A DNA stretch of 64,000 nt from Lentimicrobium sp. GTDB lineage: Bacteria; Bacteroidota; Bacteroidia; Bacteroidales; Lentimicrobiaceae. Below the pieces are notes generated by a model, which had not been told where the DNA came from, searched no databases, and saw only the letters and a program-made list of their open reading frames with translations. Below are positions 8,205-16,562 of this stretch, piece by piece; position 1 is the stretch's first letter; the number at the start of each line of letters is the position of its first letter. The stretch covers positions 1-64,000 of the forward strand of contig JANJXJ010000047.1 in the NCBI GenBank assembly GCA_024709105.1, written 5' to 3'. Both the position numbers and the translations under genes were made by a program.

Positions 8205-9254
8205 TTAGCGAATGATCAGCACTTTACTATCTGCGGTTTTCTGTCCGGTTAGTTTTAAGATATAAGCGCCTGGTAACATGGATCTAACATCCAGCGGACT
8301 CATAATTTTATAGTTGTTGTTTTTCCTCACTATTTTTCCTGACTGATCCATGATTTCCAGTTTGTAATACTCATCTGCATCCTGACTTTTGATATTTATT
8401 CTTACAACATCAGAAGCTGGATTTGGCAGAACAATCAGATTGCTTTCAGATGATTTTCTGTAGCTTACGCTGTATGGAACAAGATTCTGAAAAAATCTGG
8501 TTATTCCGGAAAACAACATCTGCCTGTCACTTTCTTCAAGTATAAAAGCCGGGTCAAACATCAGGGAAACCGAAGCGCCATATGATTTTGAATCAATATA
8601 TGACAGTCCGCTGACATAGCCGGCCAAAGCATAATCAGCAGGACCCATCCTGTAAAATGGAATTGCATTGTTTACACCAGTGCATCCATCGGCCCACCAT
8701 AATGTCTCATAAATCCACACGAGTGTGTCAGGCACATTCGTAACCGGAAAATTTTCCTCATAAATCATCATGGGAACACCCAGTCCACCATCATCACCAT
8801 AAGACTGAACATTGTATTCGGCAATGCCAAGAAAATAGCTTGCAAAGTCACCCTCCGAAAAAATTACAGGAGCCGCTCCATAACGGTCATAAAGAAAATC
8901 GTTGCCCATTACCCACAACATTCCTCCCGATTCCAGGTATAACATCAGTTCCTGATTATCAGAATCATCTCCATTCCAGAAATACCGCCCTACGCCATCG
9001 GAGGAGGTGTACCAGATCACTAAACGGTAATCTGACATTTCTGCGTAGGTTGGGCCGCGCAGGCTGTCGATGGCATTAAAAAATTTCAGTTCATCAAACT
9101 CATTGGTCGCCTGCAAAGAGTTAAAAACAGTTTCGGTATTCGGAAAAAATACCGAGTTATCGTGCACAAACATTGCTCTTATAGGTCCAACTGCATGTGC
9201 AGACCTGAAAGCAATAAACATAATGACAATGAACATTGTAAATTTACCTTTCAT
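8205..9254 (-). CDS. Secreted protein with type IX secretion C-terminal domain
   Basis: A 349-residue exported protein with a signal peptide (MKGKFTMFIVIMFIAFRSAHA). The central part (about 25-260) has a pattern reminiscent of glutamine-amidotransferase/ThuA-like folds (AMFVHDNS, YRLVIWYTS, YLESGGMLWVMGNDFL), as seen in Bacteroidota surface proteins, but no catalytic triad is evident. The last 80 residues are a T9SS type-A sorting domain: VLPNPASDVVRINIK, LEIMDQSGKIV, and LPGAYILKLTGQK...KVLIIR. It should be exported across the outer membrane by Por machinery and attached or released. Its 3' end is present in two further orphan copies just downstream. Function unknown. Confidence 0.85.
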   Translation of the reverse strand: MKGKFTMFIVIMFIAFRSAHAVGPIRAMFVHDNSVFFPNTETVFNSLQATNEFDELKFFNAIDSLRGPTYAEMSDYRLVIWYTSSDGVGRYFWNGDDSDNQELMLYLESGGMLWVMGNDFLYDRYGAAPVIFSEGDFASYFLGIAEYNVQSYGDDGGLGVPMMIYEENFPVTNVPDTLVWIYETLWWADGCTGVNNAIPFYRMGPADYALAGYVSGLSYIDSKSYGASVSLMFDPAFILEESDRQMLFSGITRFFQNLVPYSVSYRKSSESNLIVLPNPASDVVRINIKSQDADEYYKLEIMDQSGKIVRKNNNYKIMSPLDVRSMLPGAYILKLTGQKTADSKVLIIR

Positions 9255-9272
9255 AACTTATTGGTTTTGTGG

Positions 9273-10148
9273 TTAATTGATTTTAAACTGAATGGTTACC
9301 GGCAGATGGTCAGATAAGTAAGGCCATTGATCCCTGAAATCGGTAATATTATTGGAAATCACTTCAACATCCCAGGTGGTAAACAGATAGTCAATTATTC
9401 TGTCGGGCACAAAACTGCGGTCAAATCCGGTAAAAGTGAAATCAGGTCCCGAAAGTAATACTCCGTTTCTTTTGCGGCTGTCAGAGAGTACAATTTCGTT
9501 ATCTGCGTATGTTAGAATTCTGTATGCCCGGTGTTGGGCTGTAACATTAAAATCCCCTGCAACAACCACTGGTAAATTATTATTCGACAATTCTGCAGCT
9601 TTTCTAATCAGCAGTGCTGCACTTTCAATACGTGCAGTATCTCCCTGATGGTCAAAATGGGTATTCATAAAAATAAATCTCTTTTTGCTGCTTTTTACTT
9701 CAAATTCAGCCCAGGTTACTACCCGGTTGCAGGCAGCATCCCAACCGCGGCTTCCGGCAATATCAGGGGTTTCAGATAACCAGAAAGTACCCGATCTGAT
9801 TGGCTTTACAACCGATGAATTATAAAACACAGCGCTGAATTCTCCGCCATTTTTTCCGTCGTCGCGCCCGACACCAATGCTTTTAAAACCTTTCAGCTTT
9901 TTTCTCAGGAATTTCATCTGATTGTACAATGCTTCCTGAACACCAAGAACATCGGGCTGCTGCCGCATAATTTCAGCCGCGAGTCCGTCTTTTCTGAAAC
10001 GCCAGGCGCACTCGCCATCCGAATCTGTGTCAAGTCTTATATTCCAGGTCATGGCAGAAAGCAGCCCTGTTTCCTGAGCAGGTGATGAAAAACTTATCAA
10101 CAGTACCGGCAATAATGCAAGTAAAATCAGGATCTTCTTAGTTCTCAT
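9273..10148 (-). CDS. Secreted endonuclease/exonuclease/phosphatase family protein
   Basis: A 291-residue member of the EEP fold (DNase I-like hydrolases), which cleave phosphodiester or phosphate monoester bonds with a divalent metal. The signature pieces are present in order: TWNIRLD after the signal peptide, the metal-binding Glu in LGVQEAL (about residue 70), NTHFDHQGD, VVAGDFNVT and the C-terminal catalytic SDHLPVTIQF. The hydrophobic N-terminus (ILILLALLPVLLISFSSPAQ) predicts export. The substrate is not determinable; in Bacteroidota these secreted members act on sugar or lipid phosphates as often as on nucleic acids. It lies 18 nt upstream of the T9SS gene on the same strand, so the two may be cotranscribed. 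Confidence 0.9.
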   Translation of the reverse strand: MRTKKILILLALLPVLLISFSSPAQETGLLSAMTWNIRLDTDSDGECAWRFRKDGLAAEIMRQQPDVLGVQEALYNQMKFLRKKLKGFKSIGVGRDDGKNGGEFSAVFYNSSVVKPIRSGTFWLSETPDIAGSRGWDAACNRVVTWAEFEVKSSKKRFIFMNTHFDHQGDTARIESAALLIRKAAELSNNNLPVVVAGDFNVTAQHRAYRILTYADNEIVLSDSRKRNGVLLSGPDFTFTGFDRSFVPDRIIDYLFTTWDVEVISNNITDFRDQWPYLSDHLPVTIQFKIN

Positions 10149-10234
10149 TTAATTTGAATTGAAAAAGCAGCTATAAAATTACAAAATTTAATCATGAATT
10201 AATCTCTGAATCCTGCAGGATTATACAATAAAAG

Positions 10235-10990
10235 TTAGTTCGCTTTTGCTGAGCACAACTTAACAATCTCTTCAACCATCAAGCGGTCGGTTTGTACCGT
10301 GGCAAACTCATCCAAACCCTTACCTGCCATATAAACTCCGGTTTTTTTGTACGACATTCTGCCAGATATGCTGCGGCTGGCCGATAAATGGAATTCACTG
10401 GCACCGGTTGCTTCTGCCAGCTGAAGTATATTACCGGCATTAATTCCGCTTCCCGGCATAATAATGATCCGGCCGGTAGCTTTTTCAATCAGCTGTTTAA
10501 TTATTTCTGCTCCTTCCATAGCTTTATTGGCCTGTCCAGAAGTAAGGATTCTGTGGCATCCCAGCTCAATAATTGCTTCCAGGGCTTCATACGGATTGCG
10601 TACCATATCAAATGCTCTGTGAAAGGTTACCTGCATGGGGGCTGCCATTTCTATCAGGTCTTTCATCCGGCAGGTGTCCACTGTGCCATCGGTATTAAGC
10701 ATTCCCGTAACTATTCCGTGAGCACCGTTCTTTTTAGCTGTTAAAATGTCGGCCTTCATAATATCAAACTCAGCCCGGGTGTAGTTAAAATCTCCGGTGC
10801 GCGGCCTGATCAGCACAAAAACCTTTAATTTGAGATTTCTGCACGAATAATGAATCATTGCCTCGGAAGGAGTAAGGCCGCCTTCGCTGAGTGCAGAGCA
10901 AAGCTCAATTCTGTGGGCTCCTCCGCGGTTTGCAGCAATGGCTGACTCAATGGTTCCTGCACAAATTTCTATAATCCTTATGTCGTTCAT
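10235..10990 (-). CDS. cutC: CutC family protein
   Basis: A 251-residue TIM-barrel protein. The family landmarks are EICAGTIESAIAANRGGAHR at the N-terminus, RIELCSALSEGGLTPS, VLIRPRTGDFNYT, the FHRAFDM motif and ILTSGQANKA. CutC was first linked to copper handling in E. coli, but that role is disputed and the true reaction is unsettled, so copper homeostasis should not be taken from the name. No copper transporter or chaperone is nearby. The gene ends 86 nt before the start of the EEP gene on the same strand. Confidence 0.9.
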   Translation of the reverse strand: MNDIRIIEICAGTIESAIAANRGGAHRIELCSALSEGGLTPSEAMIHYSCRNLKLKVFVLIRPRTGDFNYTRAEFDIMKADILTAKKNGAHGIVTGMLNTDGTVDTCRMKDLIEMAAPMQVTFHRAFDMVRNPYEALEAIIELGCHRILTSGQANKAMEGAEIIKQLIEKATGRIIIMPGSGINAGNILQLAEATGASEFHLSASRSISGRMSYKKTGVYMAGKGLDEFATVQTDRLMVEEIVKLCSAKAN

Positions 10991-11191
10991 CGGGTTAATT
11001 CAGATTAATGGTGGTAGCAATTTTTGGGTGATCAATCTCCTCGTGATGATTGATTACACAAAGGTCATACTTTAAATTTTTGTCTGCAAGGAAAATAAGG
11101 TTTAATCAAAAAATCAAATGCTGTGTGCTTAAAATCATTTTCTGGTATCGTAAAAAATGGTAATATTGTACACCGAAACAGCTGCATAAAA

Positions 11192-12001
11192 TTGAAAGGT
11201 AAAGTTGTGATAATCACCGGAGGATCTTCCGGTATAGGTTTGTCTCTGGCACACGAATTCGGACGGCAGGGGGCATTTGTGGTTATTTCAGCCCGAAATG
11301 CTGAGCGACTGAATGCCGCACTGAGCGATCTTCACTGGCAGGGTATTGAGGCTATGGCAGTGGTGGCAGACGTTAGTAAAGAGGAAGATTGTAAAAATCT
11401 GATTCAAAAAACTTTTGATGAAAAAGGCAGAATAGATGTACTGGTTAATAACGCCGGAGTTTCCATGAGAGCCGCTTTTAAGGATACCGATTTAAAAGTG
11501 CTGAAAACGCTGATGGATATTAACTTCTGGGGAACAGTATATTGCACAAAATATGCATTGCCGCACTTGCTTGAAACCAGAGGTTCGGTGGTGGGAATTA
11601 TATCCATTGCCGGTTACATCGGGCTTCCCGGACGCACAGGTTATGCAGCTTCCAAATTTGCCATTCGCGGTTTCCTCGAAACTGTAAGGTGTGAAAATCT
11701 CAAGACAGGTTTACATGTGCTAATAGCAGCTCCCGGCTTTACTTCAAGCAACATCCGGAAAAGTGCGCTTACCGCCGATGGCACCCCGCAGGGCGAAACT
11801 CCCCGCGATGAAGCCAGTATGATGTCGTCGGAAAAAGCAGCTTACAAGATTGTTAAAGCTGTAAAAAAACGTAAAAATGAACTTATCCTCACTTTTCTGG
11901 AAGGTAAGTTTGCCGTAACCTTAAATCATTATTTTCCATCTCTGGTCAATATGCTGGTATTTAATCAAATGTCGAAAGAACCAGATTCACCGATCAGGTA
12001 G
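11192..12001 (+). CDS. Short-chain dehydrogenase/reductase
   Basis: A classical SDR of about 269 residues, an NAD(P)-dependent oxidoreductase. The cofactor motif TGGSSGIG directly follows the start, NNAG follows at about residue 90, and the catalytic Ser and YAASK (Tyr, Lys) follow at about residues 142-160. The reading frame is open upstream to an ATG at 11123, but a TTG at 11192 puts KGKVVIITGG at the usual distance from the N-terminus, and a near-consensus TAATATTG (11161-11168) would start transcription between the two; I therefore prefer 11192, with moderate certainty. The substrate is unknown. The hypothetical gene at 12030 begins 28 nt after its stop and may share its transcript. Confidence 0.85.
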   Translation: MKGKVVIITGGSSGIGLSLAHEFGRQGAFVVISARNAERLNAALSDLHWQGIEAMAVVADVSKEEDCKNLIQKTFDEKGRIDVLVNNAGVSMRAAFKDTDLKVLKTLMDINFWGTVYCTKYALPHLLETRGSVVGIISIAGYIGLPGRTGYAASKFAIRGFLETVRCENLKTGLHVLIAAPGFTSSNIRKSALTADGTPQGETPRDEASMMSSEKAAYKIVKAVKKRKNELILTFLEGKFAVTLNHYFPSLVNMLVFNQMSKEPDSPIR

Positions 12002-12029
12002 TACAAAATTATTTTAATCATCAACACCC

Positions 12030-12512
12030 ATGAAACAACTAAAACTTGAAATCGGCCTGCTGGATGGTTTGGACGAATTGAAATTCGGCGATAGCCCTGA
12101 AACTGTTAAAACCATGGTAGGTGAGCCTCAGGAAATTGAAGGCCCCGACAATACCGACGAAGACCTGGATACCATCATCTGGAGCTACGACGAAATTGGC
12201 CTTACAGTATTCTTTGAAGGAAGAAACAACCATGTGCTTTCATGCTTCGAAACCGATAATCCACAAACTACCTTATTTGGTAAGAAGGTTTTTGAAATGA
12301 CTGAAGATGAGATCATTGAACTTATGAAAGCCAATGAGTTTTCTCAAATCGACTCAGAAGTTGAGGAATGGGGTGAGAAAAGGGTTTCTTTTGACGAAGG
12401 CCTGATTGATTTTTATTTTCAGGAAGGAAAACTGGTAACTGTAAACTGGGGCGTTTTTGTAAATGAAGACGGCGAAATCGAAGAATTCGACGATTTCGAA
12501 GACGAAGACTAA
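12030..12512 (+). CDS. Acidic hypothetical protein
   Basis: A 160-residue cytoplasmic protein with a very acidic C-terminus (NEDGEIEEFDDFEDED). The N-terminal FGDSPETVKTMVGEPQEIEG followed by a predicted strand (TIIWSYDEIGLTVFFEG) looks like the small alpha/beta repeats of OmlA/BLIP-like modules, which appears to recur once (EMTEDEIIELMKANEFSQID then RVSFDEGLIDFYFQEG). No catalytic motif or signal peptide is visible and I cannot name a function. It follows the SDR gene by 28 nt, and its stop lies only 4 nt from the stop of the convergent xerD, with no visible terminator between them. Confidence 0.75.
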   Translation: MKQLKLEIGLLDGLDELKFGDSPETVKTMVGEPQEIEGPDNTDEDLDTIIWSYDEIGLTVFFEGRNNHVLSCFETDNPQTTLFGKKVFEMTEDEIIELMKANEFSQIDSEVEEWGEKRVSFDEGLIDFYFQEGKLVTVNWGVFVNEDGEIEEFDDFEDED

Positions 12513-12516
12513 AACA

Positions 12517-13422
12517 TTAATCCATAAACTGACGCGGGTGATACTTCAGGATATTCATCCTGAGGTATTCCCTGTCTATATGAGTGTAAATTTCTGTGGT
12601 TGTGATGGATGCGTGTCCCAGCATCTCTTGCACCGAACGCAGATCTGCTCCGCCTTCAACCAGATGTGTTGCAAAACTATGCCTTAAAGTGTGCGGACTG
12701 ATGGATTTATTGATGCCCGCCAGTTTTACCTGATTCTTTACAATATTAAAAATCATGGCCCGGGTAAGGCCTGTGCCCCGGTTGTTCAGAAAAACAATAT
12801 CAGCAGCAGCCTTTTCTGCCTTTTGATGTACTCTTATTTCTTTAATGTAGCGGGTTACCTGATGAATTGCTTCTCTTCCTGCCGGAACTAACCGCTGTTT
12901 GTCGCCTTTACCGGTTACTTTTATAAAACCTTCATTAAAGTATAGATCTGATAATTTCAGGTTTACAAGTTCCGAAACCCTTAGCCCGCAACCATATAGC
13001 AATTCAAGAATGGCTTTATTCCGCTCGCCGTTCGGAAGACTCAGATCAAACGATTGTAAAATTTTCAGTATTTCATCCTGACTCAACACATCAGGCAGTT
13101 TGCGTCCTATTTTAGGCATTTCGAGCAACTCTGTAGGGTCCGATTTAATCTCGTTTTCCAGAATAAGATAATTGTAGAAAGCTCTGATTCCTGAAATTAT
13201 TCGTGATTGAGAGCTTGCTTCCAGGCCAAGTTCATGAAGGGCAGCCACAAAATCCTGAAGCAATGCCAGATTAACATTCTCAGGATGAGTAACTCCTGAG
13301 TTCAAAGCAAAATCTCGCAATTTCGAAACATCGCGTTCATAAGCATCCACCGTATTTGCAGGCATTGATTTTTCAACCTGCAAAAATGCCCTGAAACCTT
13401 TTATGTAAATTTGCCAGTTCAT
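12517..13422 (-). CDS. xerD: Tyrosine recombinase XerD (or XerC)
   Basis: Resolves chromosome dimers at dif together with a second Xer protein and FtsK. The 301-residue protein has the N-terminal SAM-like core-binding domain (residues 1-90) and the catalytic domain with the R-K-H-R-H-Y set: Arg in YGCGLRVSEL, Lys in GKGDKQRLVP, HTLRHSFATHLVEGG (His and Arg), LGHAS (His) and the nucleophile Tyr in TTEIYTHID. XerD-like spacing and a complete active site fit the housekeeping enzyme rather than an integron or phage integrase. No dif-like site was identified in this window. The gene runs convergently with the acidic hypothetical gene. Confidence 0.93.
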   Translation of the reverse strand: MNWQIYIKGFRAFLQVEKSMPANTVDAYERDVSKLRDFALNSGVTHPENVNLALLQDFVAALHELGLEASSQSRIISGIRAFYNYLILENEIKSDPTELLEMPKIGRKLPDVLSQDEILKILQSFDLSLPNGERNKAILELLYGCGLRVSELVNLKLSDLYFNEGFIKVTGKGDKQRLVPAGREAIHQVTRYIKEIRVHQKAEKAAADIVFLNNRGTGLTRAMIFNIVKNQVKLAGINKSISPHTLRHSFATHLVEGGADLRSVQEMLGHASITTTEIYTHIDREYLRMNILKYHPRQFMD

Positions 13423-13622
13423 GTTTGATATCAGCGGCTAAGTTAGTGAGTATTGAAGTAAATTTGCCTCAGGTTTTAAATGCCTGAATCTGTTTTTTTT
13501 AACAATGCGATGTTTATATTTTTACCAGGCATTATAAAATGCAGTAAATCAATGTAATAGATACTTGTAATTAGTCAAGTGCAGCAAAATCAATAAAATA
13601 TAAAGATTTTTGTGCATTAGCC

Positions 13623-13653
13623 TTTGGTGAAATAAAAAATAGTTGTATTTTTG
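13623..13653 (+). promoter_or_regulatory. Promoter of the rpmG operon
   Basis: TTTG (13623-13626), exactly 19 bp, then TATTTTTG (13646-13653): a textbook Bacteroidetes sigma-70 promoter. Predicted leader is about 20 nt. Confidence 0.85.
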
Positions 13654-13680
13654 CAGTCCCAAATTTAAAGGCTTACAACA

Positions 13681-13869
13681 ATGGCTAAGAAGACTAAAGA
13701 AGCAAGGATTCAGGTAATTCTGGAGTGCACTGAGCACAAAGCCAGCGGAGTTCCCGGAATATCCAGGTATATTACCACCAAGAATAAAAAGAATACTCCT
13801 GAAAGGCTTGAGCTTAAAAAGTTCAATCCCATTTTAAGGAAAGTAACTGTTCACAAAGAAATTAAATAA
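13681..13869 (+). CDS. rpmG: 50S ribosomal protein L33
   Basis: A 62-residue ribosomal protein of the large subunit. [20 protein letters not shown] and [20 protein letters not shown] are characteristic of L33. It has a single cysteine, so it is the zinc-independent (C-minus) form. In many Bacteroidota rpmB (L28) precedes it, but here a strong promoter lies directly ahead and no rpmB is present in this window. DUF4295 follows after 9 nt, and ftsY and rimO follow beyond a terminator. Confidence 0.95.
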   Translation: MAKKTKEARIQVILECTEHKASGVPGISRYITTKNKKNTPERLELKKFNPILRKVTVHKEIK

Positions 13870-13878
13870 TATAGTACC

Positions 13879-14034
13879 ATGGCAAAGAAAGTAGTTGCAA
13901 CCCTGAGGACTTCATCGGGTAAAGATTTTGCAAAAGTAATCCGTATGGTGCGTTCGGAAAAAACCGGAGCCTATACTTTTAAGGAAACCATCGTTCCCAA
14001 CGATTCTGTTAAAGATTTTCTGGCAAAGAAGTAA
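13879..14034 (+). CDS. DUF4295 small basic protein
   Basis: A 51-residue basic protein (MAKKVVATLRTSSGKDFAKV followed by IRMVRSEKTGAYTFKETIV and a lysine-rich end). It matches the DUF4295 family, which sits just after rpmG in Bacteroidota. Its fixed place in a ribosomal operon, small size and charge suggest a ribosome-associated protein, but this is inference from context. It begins 9 nt after the rpmG stop and is followed by a strong terminator, so rpmG and this gene form one transcript. Confidence 0.9.
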   Translation: MAKKVVATLRTSSGKDFAKVIRMVRSEKTGAYTFKETIVPNDSVKDFLAKK

Positions 14035-14055
14035 TCGCTTCTTATCACGATACAG

Positions 14056-14092
14056 CAGGGCCTTTTCTTCCTATTGAAAAGACCCTGTTTTT
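14056..14092 (+). terminator. Terminator of rpmG-DUF4295
   Basis: CAGGGCCTTTTC pairs with GAAAAGACCCTG (one mismatch) over an 8-nt loop and is followed by TTTTTT. Confidence 0.9.
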
Positions 14093-14123
14093 TATTTCCT
14101 GCAAGCGGTATCCTTCCTTTTTA

Positions 14124-14131
14124 TAATTTTG
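14124..14131 (+). promoter_or_regulatory. Promoter -7 element of ftsY-rimO
   Basis: TAATTTTG, exact consensus, 34 nt before the ftsY ATG. Confidence 0.55.
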
Positions 14132-14165
14132 CAACTGATTTCATCAATAACATCATATTTTCTGC

Positions 14166-15119
14166 ATGGGTATTTTTTCTTTTTTCTCTCGCGATAAAAA
14201 ACAAGACCTTGAAAAAGGCCTTGAAAAAACCAAAACCAGTTTCTTCGGGAAACTGTCAAAGGCTATTATAGGCAAGTCAAACGTTGATGACGAAGTGCTC
14301 GACAACCTGGAAGAAATTCTGGTTACTTCGGATGTTGGCGTTGAAACCACCCTCAAAATCATTGATCGCATTCAGCAACGGGTAAGCCGAGATAAGTATC
14401 TGGGTACATCAGAACTTAACCGAATACTGCGCGAAGAAATTACAGCCTTGCTCGACGAAAATAACGGCGACCATTTGATTACCGGATTCGATTTTCCCAA
14501 ACGCGAACAACCTTATGTAATTATGGTAGTTGGCGTTAATGGAGTCGGAAAAACCACAACCATTGGCAAACTGGCTTATCAGTTCAAACAAGCCGGTAAA
14601 AATGTGGTATTGGGCGCTGCAGATACTTTCAGGGCTGCTGCCGTTTCGCAGCTTGAAATATGGGCCGAAAGGGTAGGTGTCCCATGCATTTCGCAGGGAA
14701 TGGGAGCCGATCCGGCATCGGTAGCCTTCGACACACTCAAATCTGCCATTGCCAGAAACGCTGATGTGGTAATCATCGACACAGCCGGCCGCTTGCACAA
14801 CAAAGTAAATCTGATGAATGAACTTTCCAAAATCAGGAAAGTAATGCAGAAACTCCTGCCTGATGCCCCCAACGAAATATTACTCGTTCTGGATGCATCA
14901 ACCGGACAAAATGCCATTGAACAGGCGCGGCAGTTTACAGCTGCAACCGATGTTAATGCTCTGGCACTAACCAAACTCGATGGCACAGCCAAAGGAGGTG
15001 TGGTTATCGGAGTTTCCGACCAGTTTAAAATTCCGGTCAAATACATCGGAATTGGTGAAAAAATGACTGATCTTCAGCCATTTGTTAAGGAAGAATTCGT
15101 TGACTCCCTCTTTAGTTAA
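14166..15119 (+). CDS. ftsY: Signal recognition particle receptor FtsY
   Basis: GTPase receptor at the inner membrane that docks SRP-ribosome complexes for cotranslational membrane insertion. The 317-residue protein lacks the long acidic A domain of E. coli FtsY and has a short basic, hydrophobic N-terminus (MGIFSFFSRDKKQ). The N domain (about 20-100) is followed by the G domain with GVNGVGKTTTIGKLA (G1), DTFRAAAVSQLE, DTAGRLHNK (G3) and TKLDGTAKGG (G4), ending in the C-terminal KYIGIGEKMTDLQPF. It has its own promoter after the rpmG terminator, and rimO follows after 32 nt. Confidence 0.96.
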   Translation: MGIFSFFSRDKKQDLEKGLEKTKTSFFGKLSKAIIGKSNVDDEVLDNLEEILVTSDVGVETTLKIIDRIQQRVSRDKYLGTSELNRILREEITALLDENNGDHLITGFDFPKREQPYVIMVVGVNGVGKTTTIGKLAYQFKQAGKNVVLGAADTFRAAAVSQLEIWAERVGVPCISQGMGADPASVAFDTLKSAIARNADVVIIDTAGRLHNKVNLMNELSKIRKVMQKLLPDAPNEILLVLDASTGQNAIEQARQFTAATDVNALALTKLDGTAKGGVVIGVSDQFKIPVKYIGIGEKMTDLQPFVKEEFVDSLFS

Positions 15120-15151
15120 TCTTCCGCATTTTTCTTAAAGATTCAGCATTC

Positions 15152-16465
15152 TTGAAAACCAGACTTTCAAAAAACCAAACGGTTAACATACTTACGCTGG
15201 GCTGCTCAAAAAATTTGGTAGACTCAGAAGTACTTCTCAGACAACTGCAGGCCGCAGGCTTTAAAATTTTGCATGATAGTGATAAACAGGCCGATGTGGT
15301 AATAGTGAATACCTGCGGCTTTATTCACGATGCCAAAGAGGAATCCGTAAATACCATTCTTCAGTACACGCAGGCCCGTAAAAACGGTGATCTGCAAAAA
15401 CTTATTGTAATGGGTTGTCTGTCTGAACGCTACAAAGAGGAGCTTATCCGCGAAATACCTGAAGTGGATGCATTCTTTGGCGTGAACGATGTAAACGCCA
15501 TACTGCAATCACTAAATTCCGAATTTAAAGATGCACTTCTTGGAGAAAGGGTAATTACTACATTGCCGCATTATGCCTATCTCAAGATTTCGGAGGGATG
15601 CGATCGTACTTGCTCTTTCTGTGCAATTCCGGGAATCAGAGGAAAAAATATTTCCAGATCTGTTGAGAGTCTGGTAAAAGAAGCTTCTTTCCTTGTTGAT
15701 CAGGGGGTTAAAGAATTAATGCTTATAGCTCAGGATCTTACTTATTATGGTATTGACCTCTACGGAAAAAGAATGTTGCCTGACTTGCTTGAAGAATTGG
15801 TTAAAATCAATGGATTGGAATGGATCAGACTTCATTATGCCTATCCGGCCGGTTTCCCGGTTGAATTGCTGGATGTTATGGCCCGGCATGATAAAATCTG
15901 CAAATACATTGATATTCCGCTACAGCATGTGAATAGCCGCATCTTAAAATCAATGAGAAGAAACATTGACGGGGAAGGCACACGAAAACTGGTGAAAACC
16001 ATCCGCGAAAAAGTTCCCGGAATAACCATTCGCAGTAGCTTTATTGTAGGTTATCCGGGCGAAACAGCAGCTGAATTTGCTGAACTGCGCGATTTTATTG
16101 CTGAATCTTCATTTGAGAGGGTAGGGGTGTTTACCTATTCACACGAAGAAAATACACCTGCCTGGCAATTGCAGGATAATGTAAGACCAGCCATAAAAGC
16201 CCGGCGAGCCGAAGAAATTATGCTTCTGCAACAAGATATTTCTGCCAGCCATAACAATTCATTTGTTGGCAGAAAAGTGAAAATCATGGTTGATAAGCAA
16301 GAGGGTGATTACTGGATTGGCCGGACTGAGTTTGACTCTCCGGAAGTTGACAATGAGGTAATTGTAAAAAAATATCCCGGAAAACTGGTACCCGGAGATT
16401 TTACAGAAGTATTAATTACTTCTGCCGATATGTACGACCTTATTGCAGATTATTCAGCTGAATAA
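15152..16465 (+). CDS. rimO: Ribosomal protein S12 methylthiotransferase RimO
   Basis: Radical SAM enzyme that adds a methylthio group to the aspartate of ribosomal protein S12. Present in order: the N-terminal UPF0004 domain with the cluster cysteines (LGCSKNLVDSEVL, VNTCGF, MGCLSERY), the radical SAM CxxxCxxC in CDRTCSFC (about residues 150-157), and a C-terminal TRAM domain (about 375-437). LGCSKNLVDSE identifies RimO rather than MiaB. The start is the TTG at 15152: no ATG is available before the conserved N-terminus. It lies 32 nt downstream of ftsY and is probably cotranscribed, matching the usual Bacteroidota order. Confidence 0.95.
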   Translation: MKTRLSKNQTVNILTLGCSKNLVDSEVLLRQLQAAGFKILHDSDKQADVVIVNTCGFIHDAKEESVNTILQYTQARKNGDLQKLIVMGCLSERYKEELIREIPEVDAFFGVNDVNAILQSLNSEFKDALLGERVITTLPHYAYLKISEGCDRTCSFCAIPGIRGKNISRSVESLVKEASFLVDQGVKELMLIAQDLTYYGIDLYGKRMLPDLLEELVKINGLEWIRLHYAYPAGFPVELLDVMARHDKICKYIDIPLQHVNSRILKSMRRNIDGEGTRKLVKTIREKVPGITIRSSFIVGYPGETAAEFAELRDFIAESSFERVGVFTYSHEENTPAWQLQDNVRPAIKARRAEEIMLLQQDISASHNNSFVGRKVKIMVDKQEGDYWIGRTEFDSPEVDNEVIVKKYPGKLVPGDFTEVLITSADMYDLIADYSAE

Positions 16466-16487
16466 TCGCTGAAACTTTCATTTTGAT

Positions 16488-16495
16488 TAACTTTG
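16488..16495 (+). promoter_or_regulatory. Promoter -7 element before the MORN-like gene
   Basis: TAACTTTG, exact consensus, with a predicted leader of about 60 nt; no clear -33 element. Confidence 0.5.
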
Positions 16496-16562
16496 TAATA
16501 CTGTTCGGACTGCTTTACATCAGTTTCAACAGGCAATTTTGTAAATTTTATACCAGTAGCTT

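Noticed and set aside
10235-10990. Copper homeostasis role for CutC
   Set aside because: The copper role is disputed for the family, and no copper genes are near.
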